DNA of 64,000 bases from positions 1 to 64,000 of the forward strand of contig CANIGJ010000001.1 in assembly GCA_947467145.1 (NCBI GenBank). Reading direction: 5' to 3'. This DNA comes from Rhodospirillaceae bacterium. Its GTDB lineage: Bacteria; Pseudomonadota; Alphaproteobacteria; Rhodospirillales; UBA2165. Both the position numbers and the translations under genes were made by a program. This document shows positions 43,839-52,363 of this stretch, piece after piece; position 1 is the first letter of the stretch; every line of letters begins with the position of its first letter. The notes below the pieces were generated by a model. It did not search any database, was not told where the DNA came from, and saw nothing but the letters and a program-made list of their open reading frames with translations.

Positions 43839-44495
43839 ATGACTGAAGCGATCATCGAAGAATTCCTGACCATGTCGACCGCGACCGTGTCGGACGCGCT
43901 GGACCGTCTGGGCATCCCGGGCCAGTGCCTGGGCATTAAGCCGCTCGATCCGCGCACCATGCGCCTGTGCGGCCGCGCCTTCACCATCCGTATGATCCCG
44001 GCCGAGACCCCGGCTGGTTCCGTCGGCGATTACATCGACGAAGTGAAGCCGGGCCAGGTCGTGGTGCTCGACAACCAGGGCCGCCAGAACGCGACCGTGT
44101 GGGGTGACATCCTGACCGCGATCGCCAATCGCATGGGCATCGCCGGCACCGTCATCGACGGCAATTGCCGCGACGCCCACCTGGCGCTGGGCCTCAACTA
44201 TCCGATGTTCTCGCGCGGCTGGTCGATGCGGACCGGCAAGGACCGCGTGCAGCTCGAAGCCAAGAACGTGCCGGTCAATATCGGCGACGCGCTGGTGTGC
44301 CCGGGCGACATCCTGTTCGGCGATTCCGACGGCGTGCTCTGCATCCCGCAGAAGTACGAGCAGGAAGTCCTGAAGATCAGCCGCGAGATCGAGCTGGCCG
44401 AGAACGCCATCCGTAAGGCGGTTGAAGGCGGCATGACACTTCTCGAAGCGCGCACTCAGTTCAAGTACCACTCCCTCCAGACGCGGACGAAATAA
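43839..44495 (+). CDS. RraA-like/aldolase-family protein, copy 2 (full D-X20-R-D motif)
   Basis: 218-residue relative with the complete metal-dependent aldolase signature: Asp90, then exactly 20 residues, then Arg111-Asp112 (VWGDILTAIAN... IDGNCRD). The remaining motif CPGDILFGDSDGVLCIP is present. Members of this class cleave 4-carboxy-4-hydroxy-2-oxoadipate or HMG to pyruvate and a second product, the last step of the protocatechuate or gallate meta pathway, and can decarboxylate oxaloacetate. It is two bases before copy 3. Copy 2 is the best candidate for a true aldolase in this cluster. Confidence 0.88.
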   Translation: MTEAIIEEFLTMSTATVSDALDRLGIPGQCLGIKPLDPRTMRLCGRAFTIRMIPAETPAGSVGDYIDEVKPGQVVVLDNQGRQNATVWGDILTAIANRMGIAGTVIDGNCRDAHLALGLNYPMFSRGWSMRTGKDRVQLEAKNVPVNIGDALVCPGDILFGDSDGVLCIPQKYEQEVLKISREIELAENAIRKAVEGGMTLLEARTQFKYHSLQTRTK

Positions 44496-44497
44496 TC

Positions 44498-45142
44498 ATG
44501 AGCGAATACGATTTCGCGCGCCCGACCGCGGCGCAGATCAAGACGGCCGCCGGCATCTCGACGGCCACCATGCACGAAGCGGGCGGCAAGATCGGCGCCC
44601 TGCCCTCGGGCATCAAGCAGGCCCATCCCTCGTTCGAGCTGTGCGGTCCGGCCTTTCCGGTCTCGGGTCCTCCGGGCGACAACCTGTGGCTCCATCGCGG
44701 CATCGCCTCGGCGAAGCCGGGCGACATCCTCGTCATCTCCGTCGGCGGCCATTACGAGGCCGGCTACTGGGGCGAGATCATGTCGACGGCAGCGGTTGCG
44801 CAGAAGCTGGGCGGCATGCTCATCGACGGCTGCGTGCGCGACGCCTCGATCCTGCCGAAGGTCGGCTTCCCGGTGTTCGCGCGCGGCTTCTGCATGCGCG
44901 GCACGGGTAAGGATTTCAACGGCCAGGGCACGCTCGGCAAGGCGCTGAGCATCGGCGACATCCGGATCGAGCCGGGCGATCTCGTGCGCGGCGACGCGGA
45001 CGGCGTCTGCGTCGTTCCGCTGGCGCGTTTCGATGAAGTAATGAAGAAGTCGCAAGACCGCGATAGCAAGGAAGCCGGCGTCATGGATCGCCTCCGTAAG
45101 GGCGAAACGACCATGGACGTCTACGGCTGGCCGATGAAATAA
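44498..45142 (+). CDS. RraA-like/aldolase-family protein, copy 3 (Glu variant)
   Basis: 214-residue relative in which the acid position is Glu93, followed by 20 residues and Arg114-Asp115 (WGEIMSTAAVAQ... IDGCVRD). The EPGDLVRGDADGVCVVP motif is intact. The N-terminal part differs from the others (TMHEAGGKIGALPSGIKQAHP). It begins two bases after the stop of copy 2 and ends 10 bases before the amidohydrolase start, so it belongs to the same operon. Its activity may be lyase or decarboxylase. Confidence 0.88.
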   Translation: MSEYDFARPTAAQIKTAAGISTATMHEAGGKIGALPSGIKQAHPSFELCGPAFPVSGPPGDNLWLHRGIASAKPGDILVISVGGHYEAGYWGEIMSTAAVAQKLGGMLIDGCVRDASILPKVGFPVFARGFCMRGTGKDFNGQGTLGKALSIGDIRIEPGDLVRGDADGVCVVPLARFDEVMKKSQDRDSKEAGVMDRLRKGETTMDVYGWPMK

Positions 45143-45152
45143 GGACACTCCG

Positions 45153-46133
45153 ATGAAAGGCAAGATCGCACTCGAAGAACATTGGAGCCTGCCCGAAACG
45201 ATCGAGGATTCGCGCGGCTTCGTCGGCGGCTCGGCCGACTGGACGCGTTTTGAACGTCAGATTCTCGACCTCGGCGACGAACGCATCTCCGAAATGGAAA
45301 AGAACGGCATCGATCATCAGATCGTGTCGCTCAACTCGCCGGCCGTTCAGGCTGTCGTCAGCACGAACGAGGCGATCGATCTCGCCAAGCGCGCCAACGA
45401 CACGATGGCCGGCTTGGTCAACAAGAACCGCAAGCGCTTCTCCGGCTTCGCGGCCCTGCCGATGCAGGACCCGAAGGCGGCGGCGTCCGAACTCGAACGC
45501 TGCGTGAAGGAGTTCGGCTTCGTCGGCGCACTCGTGAACAGCTTCACTCAGAAGGACACGGCCGATACGGCGCTCTATTACGATGCGCCGGAATACCGTC
45601 CGTTCTGGAAAAAAGTGTCGGAACTGGATGTGCCGTTCTACATCCATCCGCGTTCCCCGCTGCTGAGCCAAGCGCCGGTGTACGAAGGTCATCCGTGGCT
45701 GATGAGTTCGCCGTGGGGCTTTGCCGCCGACACGGCGATGCATTCGCTGCGCCTGTGCGGTTCGGGCCTGTTCAAGGAATACCCGAACCTCAAGGTCGTC
45801 ATCGGTCACATGGGCGAAGGCATTCCCTTCTTCCTGTGGCGCATCGATGCGCGCATGCGTTTTTCCCCACGCGGTTACACTGGCGGGGATTATCTGGGCG
45901 AGACGTTCATCAAGAACTTCTGGATCACCACCAGCGGCAACTTCTGCACGCCGTCGTTCCAGTGCGCGCTCTCCATGGTCGGCATCGACAACGTGCTGTT
46001 CTCGGCGGACTATCCGTTCGAGAGCAACAAGGACGCCGCCGAATGGTTCGACGGACTGGAAATCGCCGCTGCCGATAAGGAAAAGATCGGCCGGACCAAT
46101 GCGATCAAACTGTTCAAATTGAACATGAAATAA
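45153..46133 (+). CDS. Amidohydrolase-family decarboxylase (gamma-resorcylate/ACMSD-like)
   Basis: 326-residue metal-dependent non-oxidative decarboxylase. Markers are KIALEEHWSLPET at the N-terminus (ExH metal pair as in resorcylate decarboxylase), FYIHPRSPLLSQ, VIGHMGEGIPFFLWRID and the metal-site SADYPFES. Relatives remove CO2 from 2,6-dihydroxybenzoate, 5-carboxyvanillate or aminocarboxymuconate semialdehyde. Its place right after three RraA-family genes suggests ring-acid decarboxylation feeding a ring-cleavage aldolase route, but no ring-cleavage dioxygenase is in the window. Substrate assignment is therefore open. Confidence 0.88.
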   Translation: MKGKIALEEHWSLPETIEDSRGFVGGSADWTRFERQILDLGDERISEMEKNGIDHQIVSLNSPAVQAVVSTNEAIDLAKRANDTMAGLVNKNRKRFSGFAALPMQDPKAAASELERCVKEFGFVGALVNSFTQKDTADTALYYDAPEYRPFWKKVSELDVPFYIHPRSPLLSQAPVYEGHPWLMSSPWGFAADTAMHSLRLCGSGLFKEYPNLKVVIGHMGEGIPFFLWRIDARMRFSPRGYTGGDYLGETFIKNFWITTSGNFCTPSFQCALSMVGIDNVLFSADYPFESNKDAAEWFDGLEIAAADKEKIGRTNAIKLFKLNMK

Positions 46134-46169
46134 CGGCCAGCGAGACGGCCACAGAAAGGAACAGTAAAG

Positions 46170-46367
46170 ATGGCAAAGAAAGCAGCGAAAAAGACGGCGA
46201 AGAAGGCCGCCAAGAAGTCGGCCAAAAAGACCGCCGCCAAGAAGGTAACGAAGCCCGCGAAGAAGAAGGCCTCGAAGCCCACGAAAGCGTCCGCCAAAGC
46301 CACGGTGAGCGCATCCGGCGATTCCGCTGCATCCTATCGCGCGAATTTCTTGAAGCGCAGCCGCTAA
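46170..46367 (+). CDS. Lys/Ala-rich histone-H1-like DNA-binding protein
   Basis: 65-residue very basic protein made of AKK-type repeats (MAKKAAKKTAKKAAKKSAKK...), similar to eukaryotic histone H1 tails and bacterial HctB/AlgP-like proteins. The end is SASYRANFLKRSR-like rather than repeat. It probably binds DNA or RNA in the nucleoid without sequence preference. GAAAGGAAC precedes the ATG. It is 36 bases after the decarboxylase and ends at a strong terminator, so readthrough from the catabolic operon is possible. Confidence 0.75.
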   Translation: MAKKAAKKTAKKAAKKSAKKTAAKKVTKPAKKKASKPTKASAKATVSASGDSAASYRANFLKRSR

Positions 46368-46386
46368 ATACGATTTAGTGCATAAA

Positions 46387-46420
46387 ACGGCCGGAAAGGA
46401 CCTCCTTTCCGGCCGTTTTT
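46387..46420 (+). terminator. Terminator after the histone-like gene
   Basis: ACGGCCGGAAAGGA and TCCTTTCCGGCCGT form a long perfect inverted repeat followed by five T, with A-run before. It closes the 43135-46367 region. Confidence 0.9.
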
Positions 46421-46428
46421 ACTTTGTG

Positions 46429-46448
46429 GGTTTCGGTATAGCGAAACC
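46429..46448. other. Small hairpin in the response-regulator leader
   Basis: GGTTTCG and CGAAACC are separated by six bases. It lies between a terminator and the response-regulator gene. No function is evident, and a second hairpin (46508-46529) lies nearer the start codon. Confidence 0.35.
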
Positions 46449-46507
46449 GAATTCGCCAAATCCAAGTAGCGCACGGACGCGTGAACCGCTTATTGTGGCG
46501 CCATCAA

Positions 46508-46529
46508 GCCCCACCGGTACGTGTGGGGC
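46508..46529. other. Hairpin just ahead of the response-regulator start
   Basis: GCCCCAC and GTGGGGC are separated by eight bases, ending 22 bases before the GTG start at 46552. No T-run follows. It could influence translation of the regulator, whose own ribosome site is weak. Confidence 0.35.
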
Positions 46530-46551
46530 ACACTTATAAATGGGCTCTTGA

Positions 46552-47061
46552 GTGGCAGGATTGGATCTCAGTGCGCTGCGCGTGCTGGCCATCGACGATA
46601 ACGGCTTCAGCCGGCGTCTGGTCACGGCGGCTCTGCGCTCGTTGAACATCCACCAGATTGCGGAAGCCGAGAACGCCATCGACGGCTTTGGGGTCCTGAA
46701 GGCCTTTGCCCCCGACATGATCGTGGTCGACTGGGTCATGCCCCAGGTCGACGGGCTGGCCTTCTGCAAACAGGTCCGGGGCGACAAGAGCGGCAATTTC
46801 CGCTTCTTGCCGATCATCATGACGACATCCTATTCGGAGATCTGGCGCGTCCAGCAGGCGCGCGACGTCGGTATCAACGAATTCGTCGTCAAACCGTTCT
46901 CGGCGCGTACGCTCTATACCAAGATCAAGACGATCATCGACAATCCGCGCCCCTATATCGACATCACCGACGGCTATTTCGGCCCCGATCGGCGCCGCCG
47001 CACCTCCCCGGTCAAGGAAGACCGGCGCGGCCAGAAAAAGGCCGATACCCCTGCCGCCTGA
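46552..47061 (+). CDS. Single-domain response regulator with basic tail
   Basis: 169-residue receiver protein. The acidic pair is Asp15/Asp16 (LAIDDNGFS), the phospho-acceptor Asp60 (VVDWVMPQVDG), the switch Thr about residue 91-92, and Lys114 (FVVKPFSA). Instead of a DNA-binding output it has a short tail with YFGPDRRRR and many Lys/Arg. Similar stand-alone regulators are common in the group. The start is GTG 46552; ATG 46540 in another frame stops at once. No partner kinase is adjacent. Confidence 0.88.
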   Translation: MAGLDLSALRVLAIDDNGFSRRLVTAALRSLNIHQIAEAENAIDGFGVLKAFAPDMIVVDWVMPQVDGLAFCKQVRGDKSGNFRFLPIIMTTSYSEIWRVQQARDVGINEFVVKPFSARTLYTKIKTIIDNPRPYIDITDGYFGPDRRRRTSPVKEDRRGQKKADTPAA

Positions 47062-47224
47062 GGCCGCCGGCGGCCGCCTCCTGGCTTATTGCCTCCCCAG
47101 TTGATCGGCCGCACCCCGGGACTATTCTCCCGGTAAGCCAAACGCGCGCAAAAATGTTGACGCAGGCAATGAAGTGTCAATATTCTTCGCGCCAAGGCGT
47201 AAAGCCACCAGAGGAGGAGCGACC

Positions 47225-48148
47225 ATGGATCAGATGAGCAAAAGCACGGGTCCGCGCGGCGTACCGGGCGACATCGCGCCCAAACTGCGCGAAATGAACA
47301 CTCTCAACGACGGCGTCCTGAAGGACACCCGCGCGCTTTACGTTCCCATCCTGAAGACGCTCTCGCGCGCCGGCATCAAAGTCGAAAAAGACATCGCCTA
47401 CGGCAGCGATCCGCAGCGCCACCTGCTCGATATCCACACGCCGGAAAAGCAGCCGACCAATGCGCCGGTCGTGGTGTTCTTCCATGGCGGCGGCCTGATC
47501 GCCGGCAACAAGAACGACGTCGGCGAACTGGTCTACGGCAACGTGTCGGACTTCTTCGCGCGCAACGGCATCATCGGCGTGAACGCGACCTATCGCCTCG
47601 CGCCTGCCCACAAGTGGCCGGCCGGCGGCGAGGATGTGGGCGCGGCGGTGTCCTGGGTACACAAGAACATCGCGAAATGGGGCGGCGATCCGAACAAGAT
47701 CTTCGTCATGGGCCATTCGGCCGGTGCGACGCATGTCGCGCAGTTCGGCCTGCACAAGGCCCTGTCGGCTGAGGCGCGCAAAGGTGTGGCCGGCCTGATC
47801 CTCACCTCGGGTGGATATCAGATCGCCAGCAAGGCACCGAACGCGATCGCCTATTACGGCGAAGATGCATCGAAGCACGCCGAACGCGGCACCTTGGGCA
47901 ACGTGGTATGGGACGACAAGATCGATATCTTCATCTCGACCGCCGAGAACGAGCCCTTCAATTTCCAGGGCGGCCTGGCGCTGCTGGTCGCCGAGTTGGC
48001 AGCCAAGGGCGGACGCCTGCCCCGCGTCAAATACCTGCTCGACCATAATCACTTCTCGCAGACGCTCTCGTTCGGCACCGGCGATCCGATGCTGGCCGAC
48101 GATGTGCTCGATTTCGTGCTGACCACGTCGGCCAAAAAGAAGAGCTAA
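47225..48148 (+). CDS. Alpha/beta hydrolase (HSL-like esterase), paralog 1
   Basis: 307-residue esterase-type hydrolase. The oxyanion motif HGGG (VVVFFHGGGLIAGNKND), the nucleophile elbow GHSAGATHV and a C-terminal His near DHNHFSQTL complete the expected triad region. GAGGAGGAG precedes the ATG at 47225. It starts a four-gene operon with another hydrolase, an acyl-CoA ligase and a third hydrolase, all less than 25 bases apart. It probably hydrolyses a carboxylic ester or lactone; the substrate is unknown. Confidence 0.88.
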   Translation: MDQMSKSTGPRGVPGDIAPKLREMNTLNDGVLKDTRALYVPILKTLSRAGIKVEKDIAYGSDPQRHLLDIHTPEKQPTNAPVVVFFHGGGLIAGNKNDVGELVYGNVSDFFARNGIIGVNATYRLAPAHKWPAGGEDVGAAVSWVHKNIAKWGGDPNKIFVMGHSAGATHVAQFGLHKALSAEARKGVAGLILTSGGYQIASKAPNAIAYYGEDASKHAERGTLGNVVWDDKIDIFISTAENEPFNFQGGLALLVAELAAKGGRLPRVKYLLDHNHFSQTLSFGTGDPMLADDVLDFVLTTSAKKKS

Positions 48149-48149
48149 G

Positions 48150-49049
48150 ATGGCTAAAACGATCACGGACGTGCTCGCCGAAGCCCGGGGCATGACGCCC
48201 GAAGCAACGCGCGCGCACGTCCAGGCCCATTACATCGCGCTGCTGAAGCAACAGCCGCGCGATGCATTCACGATCGAGATGGATATCCCCTTCGGCCCGC
48301 ACGAACGCCACCGCCTCGACGTGCATGTCCCCAAAGCCAAGTCTGCCAACCTGCGCCCCGTCGTCCTGTTCGTCTTCGGCGGCGGCTTCGTGCAGGGGCA
48401 CAAGAACATGCACGGCGAGTGGATCTACGGAAACGTTCCGAACTTCTTCGCGCGCAACGACATCATCGGCATCAACGTCAATTATCGTCTCGCGCCCGAG
48501 CATCCATGGCCCGCCGGCGCCGAGGATGTGGCAGGTGCGGTCGCATGGGCGCGCCAGAACATCGCGAAATACGGTGGCGATCCTGAGCGGATATTCATCA
48601 TGGGGCATTCGTCGGGCGCGACACACGTTGCGACCTATGCGCTTCGCCCGGAGCTGCATCCTGCGGGCGGACCGGGAATCGCCGGCGTGATGATCCTGTC
48701 GGGCGGTTTCTACATGACGCCCGAAACGCCGGAGCCCAATCACCTCGCCTATTACGGCGAGGATCTATCCAAATGGGGTCACCGCAACCTGATCGCCCAC
48801 GCGCAGTGGGGCGATTTCGCGGTTTTCCTGTCGACGGCGGAACTCGAGCCGCATTCCTTCAACCGTTCCTTCACCGCGATGGTGGATGCGTTGACCCAAC
48901 GTACGGGACGCATGCCGCGCATCGCCTATTTCCTGACGCACAATCATTATTCCGAGCAGATGGCGATCGGAACCGGCGACGAGCAAATCGAATCCGCCCT
49001 GCTGGGCTTCGTGCGCGATACGCTGGCGAAACGCAAACCAACCAACTGA
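48150..49049 (+). CDS. Alpha/beta hydrolase, paralog 2 with FGGG instead of HGGG
   Basis: 299-residue relative of paralog 1 that starts one base after its stop. The nucleophile motif GHSSGATHV and the C-terminal His of THNHYSEQM are retained. The oxyanion segment reads LFVFGGGFVQGHKN, so the usual His of HGGG is Phe. This change may alter ester specificity or lower activity. It precedes the ligase gene by 18 bases. Confidence 0.88.
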   Translation: MAKTITDVLAEARGMTPEATRAHVQAHYIALLKQQPRDAFTIEMDIPFGPHERHRLDVHVPKAKSANLRPVVLFVFGGGFVQGHKNMHGEWIYGNVPNFFARNDIIGINVNYRLAPEHPWPAGAEDVAGAVAWARQNIAKYGGDPERIFIMGHSSGATHVATYALRPELHPAGGPGIAGVMILSGGFYMTPETPEPNHLAYYGEDLSKWGHRNLIAHAQWGDFAVFLSTAELEPHSFNRSFTAMVDALTQRTGRMPRIAYFLTHNHYSEQMAIGTGDEQIESALLGFVRDTLAKRKPTN

Positions 49050-49067
49050 AGCAACTGGGACGCAGTC

Positions 49068-50606
49068 ATGATCCTCGGCGAGACATTGGCCTACAACGCC
49101 CGCAACATGCCGGACCGGGAAGCGTTCATCTTTTTCGACCGGCGCACCACCTGGAAAGGCTTGAACGACGCGGCCAACCGCTTCGCCAATGCACTGACCA
49201 AGCTCGGCGCCCAGAAAGGCGACCGCGCTTTGATGCTGGTCGACAACTCGATCGAATTCATCGAAATCTATTACGCGCTCGCCAAGATCGGCGTGATCAG
49301 CGCGCCGTCCTTGCCCAAGGCCGTCGGCGCCGAAATCGCCTATATCGCGAACGATCTGCGCGCCAAATTCGTCATCGCCGAACGTGATGGCGCGCCGGTG
49401 ATCAAGGAAATCGCCGGCCAGCTCAAGTCGGTCGAACATGTGATCGGCGTCGGCGAAGGCCACGGCCTGGAGCTGGATTATTACGAGATGCTGCGCAATT
49501 CCTCGGCCAAGGATCCCGGCGTCCAGATCGATCCGTCGGATTACCTGACCGTCAAATACACCAGCGGCACCACCGGATCGCCCAAGGGCTGCATCCGTTC
49601 GCACAGCAATTTCGTCATGGCTGGCGCGGTCGGCCTGTTCGAACAGCCGATGTTCGACGATGACGTCGCCTCGATCTCGTCACCGCTCGCCGCCGGCATG
49701 GCGATCACCGAGATGAGCCGCTTCGTCATTCGCGGCGTCAAAACGGTGCTGCTCGGCCGCTTCGATCCCGCCGTCTATTTCGAGCAGATCGAGAAAGAGA
49801 AGATCACCTTCGGCTACGCCATGGATACGATGGTGCGCCGCTTCGCGACCCATCCCGGCTTCCAACAGGCAAACCTTTCGACCTTGCGCACATTCTCGGG
49901 TTCGCGCGATCACGAATCCATGGACCTGCTGCGCGGCCAGAAGACGTTCCACGCCGGCTTCCACACTGGCTACGGCTCGTCGGAAGGCGGCGGCCGCATC
50001 AGCTTCAAGAAGCCGGAGGATTATCAAAAGACCTTCGATAATCCGCAAAAATACGGCCATCTGCACGAAAGCCTGGGCCGCGAAGGCCGGCTGTTCCGCA
50101 TGGAGGCGGTTGACGACGATCTGCGGCCCGTGCCGACCGGCGAGATCGGCGAGCTGGCGATCCGTGGCCCCTCTGTCTTCCAGGGCTATTGGGAACGCCC
50201 GGAGGAAACCGCGAAGGTGTTGCGCGAAGGCTGGCTGGTCACCGGGGATCTGATCCGCCGCGACCATGACGGCCACGTCTATATGTGCGGGCGCAAGCGC
50301 GAGATGATCAAGACCGGCGGCATCAACGTCTACCCGGCCGAGATCGAACCGGTGCTGATGAGCTACGGCAAGGTCGATCAGGCCGCCGTCATCGGCATCC
50401 CCGACAAGGAATGGGGCGAAAAGGTTGTCGCCTGCATCGTCGCCAAGGAGCCGATGACCGAAGCCGAACTGATCGATTTCTGCCGCGACAAGCTCGGCGG
50501 GCCGAAGCGTCCGAAGAATGTCGTCTTCATGGACAAGTTCCCGACCAATGCCAGCGGCAAGGTCGTGAAGCGCGAACTTGTCGAGCAACTCACGCCTAAG
50601 AATTAA
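49068..50606 (+). CDS. Acyl-CoA ligase / class I adenylate-forming enzyme
   Basis: 512-residue enzyme that activates a carboxylic acid with ATP and joins it to CoA. The core motifs are in order: A3 YTSGTTGSPKGC, A5 GYGSSEGG, A7 YMCGRKREMIKTGG region with GDL just before, A8 GGINVYPAEIE, and A10 PTNASGKVVKREL with catalytic Lys. Length is normal. Placement inside the hydrolase trio suggests that the hydrolases free an acid that this enzyme activates for beta-oxidation or ring degradation. The specific acid cannot be read. Confidence 0.92.
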   Translation: MILGETLAYNARNMPDREAFIFFDRRTTWKGLNDAANRFANALTKLGAQKGDRALMLVDNSIEFIEIYYALAKIGVISAPSLPKAVGAEIAYIANDLRAKFVIAERDGAPVIKEIAGQLKSVEHVIGVGEGHGLELDYYEMLRNSSAKDPGVQIDPSDYLTVKYTSGTTGSPKGCIRSHSNFVMAGAVGLFEQPMFDDDVASISSPLAAGMAITEMSRFVIRGVKTVLLGRFDPAVYFEQIEKEKITFGYAMDTMVRRFATHPGFQQANLSTLRTFSGSRDHESMDLLRGQKTFHAGFHTGYGSSEGGGRISFKKPEDYQKTFDNPQKYGHLHESLGREGRLFRMEAVDDDLRPVPTGEIGELAIRGPSVFQGYWERPEETAKVLREGWLVTGDLIRRDHDGHVYMCGRKREMIKTGGINVYPAEIEPVLMSYGKVDQAAVIGIPDKEWGEKVVACIVAKEPMTEAELIDFCRDKLGGPKRPKNVVFMDKFPTNASGKVVKRELVEQLTPKN

Positions 50607-50625
50607 GTTCTGGAGTAACACACGT

Positions 50626-51537
50626 ATGTCTGAAGAAACGAAGCCGCGCACGGCGGAGGAAGTCCGCGCGCATCTGTTCGCGGCCGGGCGCGGACTGTCG
50701 CGCGACCATATGTTGATGAGCTACGACATGTATGCCGAGCTGCAGCGCGGCATAAAGACCGACGGCGTCGAAGTCGTAATGGATATCCATTACGGCGATC
50801 ACGAACGCCAGGTGCTGGACGTGCACGCGCCCATCGGCGCCAAAGGCAAGAAGCTGCCGGTCGTCATGTTTTTCCACGGCGGCGGATTTATCTCCGGCCA
50901 CAAGAACGTCAAGAAAGGCGCCTTCTACGGCAATGTCGGCGACTTCTTCGCCAAGAACGGCATCATCTGCTGCAACGGCACCTATCGTTATGCGCCGGAA
51001 GTCACTTGGCCGGATGGTGCGCGCGATATCGGCGCCTCGGTCGAATGGGCGCGCAAACACATCGCCGAATATGGCGGCGATCCCGACAACATCGTCGTGA
51101 TGGGTCATTCGTCGGGTGGCACGCATGTCGGCACCTATGCGCTGCACAAGGACGTCCAGCCGCCCGCCGGCACCATCAAGGGCGCCATCATCATGTCCGG
51201 CCAATGCCGCCCCGACGTGGAGAACGCGCCGGGCGACCGCGCCTCGCCCTATTACGGCGCGGACAAGAGCAAGTTCCAGGCGATGTCGGCCATCGCCAAT
51301 CTCGGCCCGGTGAAAACGCCGGTCTATGTCATGCTCGGCGAAGGCGATTCACAGCCGTTCCTGAAAGCCGGCTTCGACATGGGCCAGGCCTTGCTCGAAC
51401 GCGACGGCGTGGCGCCGTGGTTCCGCATCATTCCCGGCCACGGCCATATGTCGGAAATCCTGTCGGTGAACACCGAGGATACGGCGGTCGGCCAGGACAT
51501 GGTGGACTTCGTGAAGGAAGTCACCGGCACCAAATAA
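50626..51537 (+). CDS. Alpha/beta hydrolase, paralog 3
   Basis: 303-residue relative of paralogs 1 and 2 with HGGG intact (VMFFHGGGFISGHKN), GHSSGGTHV as the nucleophile elbow, and GHGHMSE at the expected His. GGAG lies before the ATG at 50626; an upstream in-frame start would overlap the ligase gene and is rejected. It closes the four-gene operon and is followed by a terminator. Confidence 0.88.
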   Translation: MSEETKPRTAEEVRAHLFAAGRGLSRDHMLMSYDMYAELQRGIKTDGVEVVMDIHYGDHERQVLDVHAPIGAKGKKLPVVMFFHGGGFISGHKNVKKGAFYGNVGDFFAKNGIICCNGTYRYAPEVTWPDGARDIGASVEWARKHIAEYGGDPDNIVVMGHSSGGTHVGTYALHKDVQPPAGTIKGAIIMSGQCRPDVENAPGDRASPYYGADKSKFQAMSAIANLGPVKTPVYVMLGEGDSQPFLKAGFDMGQALLERDGVAPWFRIIPGHGHMSEILSVNTEDTAVGQDMVDFVKEVTGTK

Positions 51538-51563
51538 CCGGCGTTATAAGGATGAAAAATTAA

Positions 51564-51588
51564 ACGGGGCCTGCGGGCCCCGTTTTTA
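51564..51588. terminator. Terminator between convergent operons
   Basis: ACGGGGCC, loop TGCG, GGCCCCGT, with A-run on the left and T-run on the right, so it can serve both strands. Confidence 0.88.
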
Positions 51589-51597
51589 TTGGTGCGC

Positions 51598-51984
51598 TCA
51601 GTCGTGCGCGGCGACGACCCAGAACCAGATGGCGGCTGCGATCACGATCCACAGCGCGATAACGATGATCAGGCCGGCGACGCTTTTGGGCAGCGGCTCG
51701 ATGCGGGCGGAGGCGCGGATGCGCAGATCCTCCATCACGTCCTCGTCGAGCATCTGTTTGATCATCCAATAGGCGAGCGGGATGATGATCAACTCGTCGA
51801 GCAGGCCCAGGACCGGAATAAAATCGGGGATCAGATCGATCGGGCTCAGCACGTAAGCCGCCGTCGCCACCGCCAGGAACTTGGCATGCCACGGCACGCG
51901 CTTGTCGCCGGCGGCCAGATAGATGATCAGCGCATCGCGCCGCGCGCCGTCGACCAGCCGTTGCAGGCGTTCACCCATCGCCAT
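51598..51984 (-). CDS. YkvA (DUF1232) family membrane protein
   Basis: 128-residue protein of the YkvA family. The family segment is AYVLSPIDLIPDFIPVLGLLDELIIIPLAYWMI, followed by a charged linker and a C-terminal helix (AGLIIVIALWIVIAAAIWFWVV). Its function is unknown. AAGGGGA precedes the ATG. It is the third gene of a unit with the YjbR-like and amidohydrolase genes. Confidence 0.88.
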   Translation of the reverse strand: MAMGERLQRLVDGARRDALIIYLAAGDKRVPWHAKFLAVATAAYVLSPIDLIPDFIPVLGLLDELIIIPLAYWMIKQMLDEDVMEDLRIRASARIEPLPKSVAGLIIVIALWIVIAAAIWFWVVAAHD

Positions 51985-52000
51985 TCCCCTTACTTCCCCT

Positions 52001-52363
52001 CTACGTCTTGTTCAGTTTCGCCACGACGCGTTTCGGCGCGATGACGCGGTAGCTTTCCTCGATCCAGGCTTCGAGCAGATCGGCCGGCGGCTTGTTTTTC
52101 GCCGTTACCTTCCCCTCGAACGTCGCGCTCACCCACCCCTTCGATCCCAGGCCGTAACGCGTCGGCGCCGTGAAATCGCGGTCGAGCGCGAATTCGCGAG
52201 AGTGCGGCAATTTGACCGACAGAGACAAGTGGTCATCGCTAATATGCATGAAGAGGAAGACCTTGCCCTTCACCTTGATTGCCGTTTCGCCCCATGGATG
52301 GGTTTCTGCCGTCTCCGGAAACGATAGGGCAAATGTCTTCAGGCGCTCCGCGATCGCGCGCAT
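52001..52363 (-). CDS. MmcQ/YjbR family protein
   Basis: 120-residue protein of the MmcQ/YjbR family, a CyaY-like fold proposed to bind DNA or nucleotides. Recognisable parts are [39 protein letters not shown] and the end YRVIAPKRV. It abuts the amidohydrolase gene: the stop TAA of that gene is followed immediately by this ATG. The role is not established. Confidence 0.85.
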   Translation of the reverse strand: MRAIAERLKTFALSFPETAETHPWGETAIKVKGKVFLFMHISDDHLSLSVKLPHSREFALDRDFTAPTRYGLGSKGWVSATFEGKVTAKNKPPADLLEAWIEESYRVIAPKRVVAKLNKT

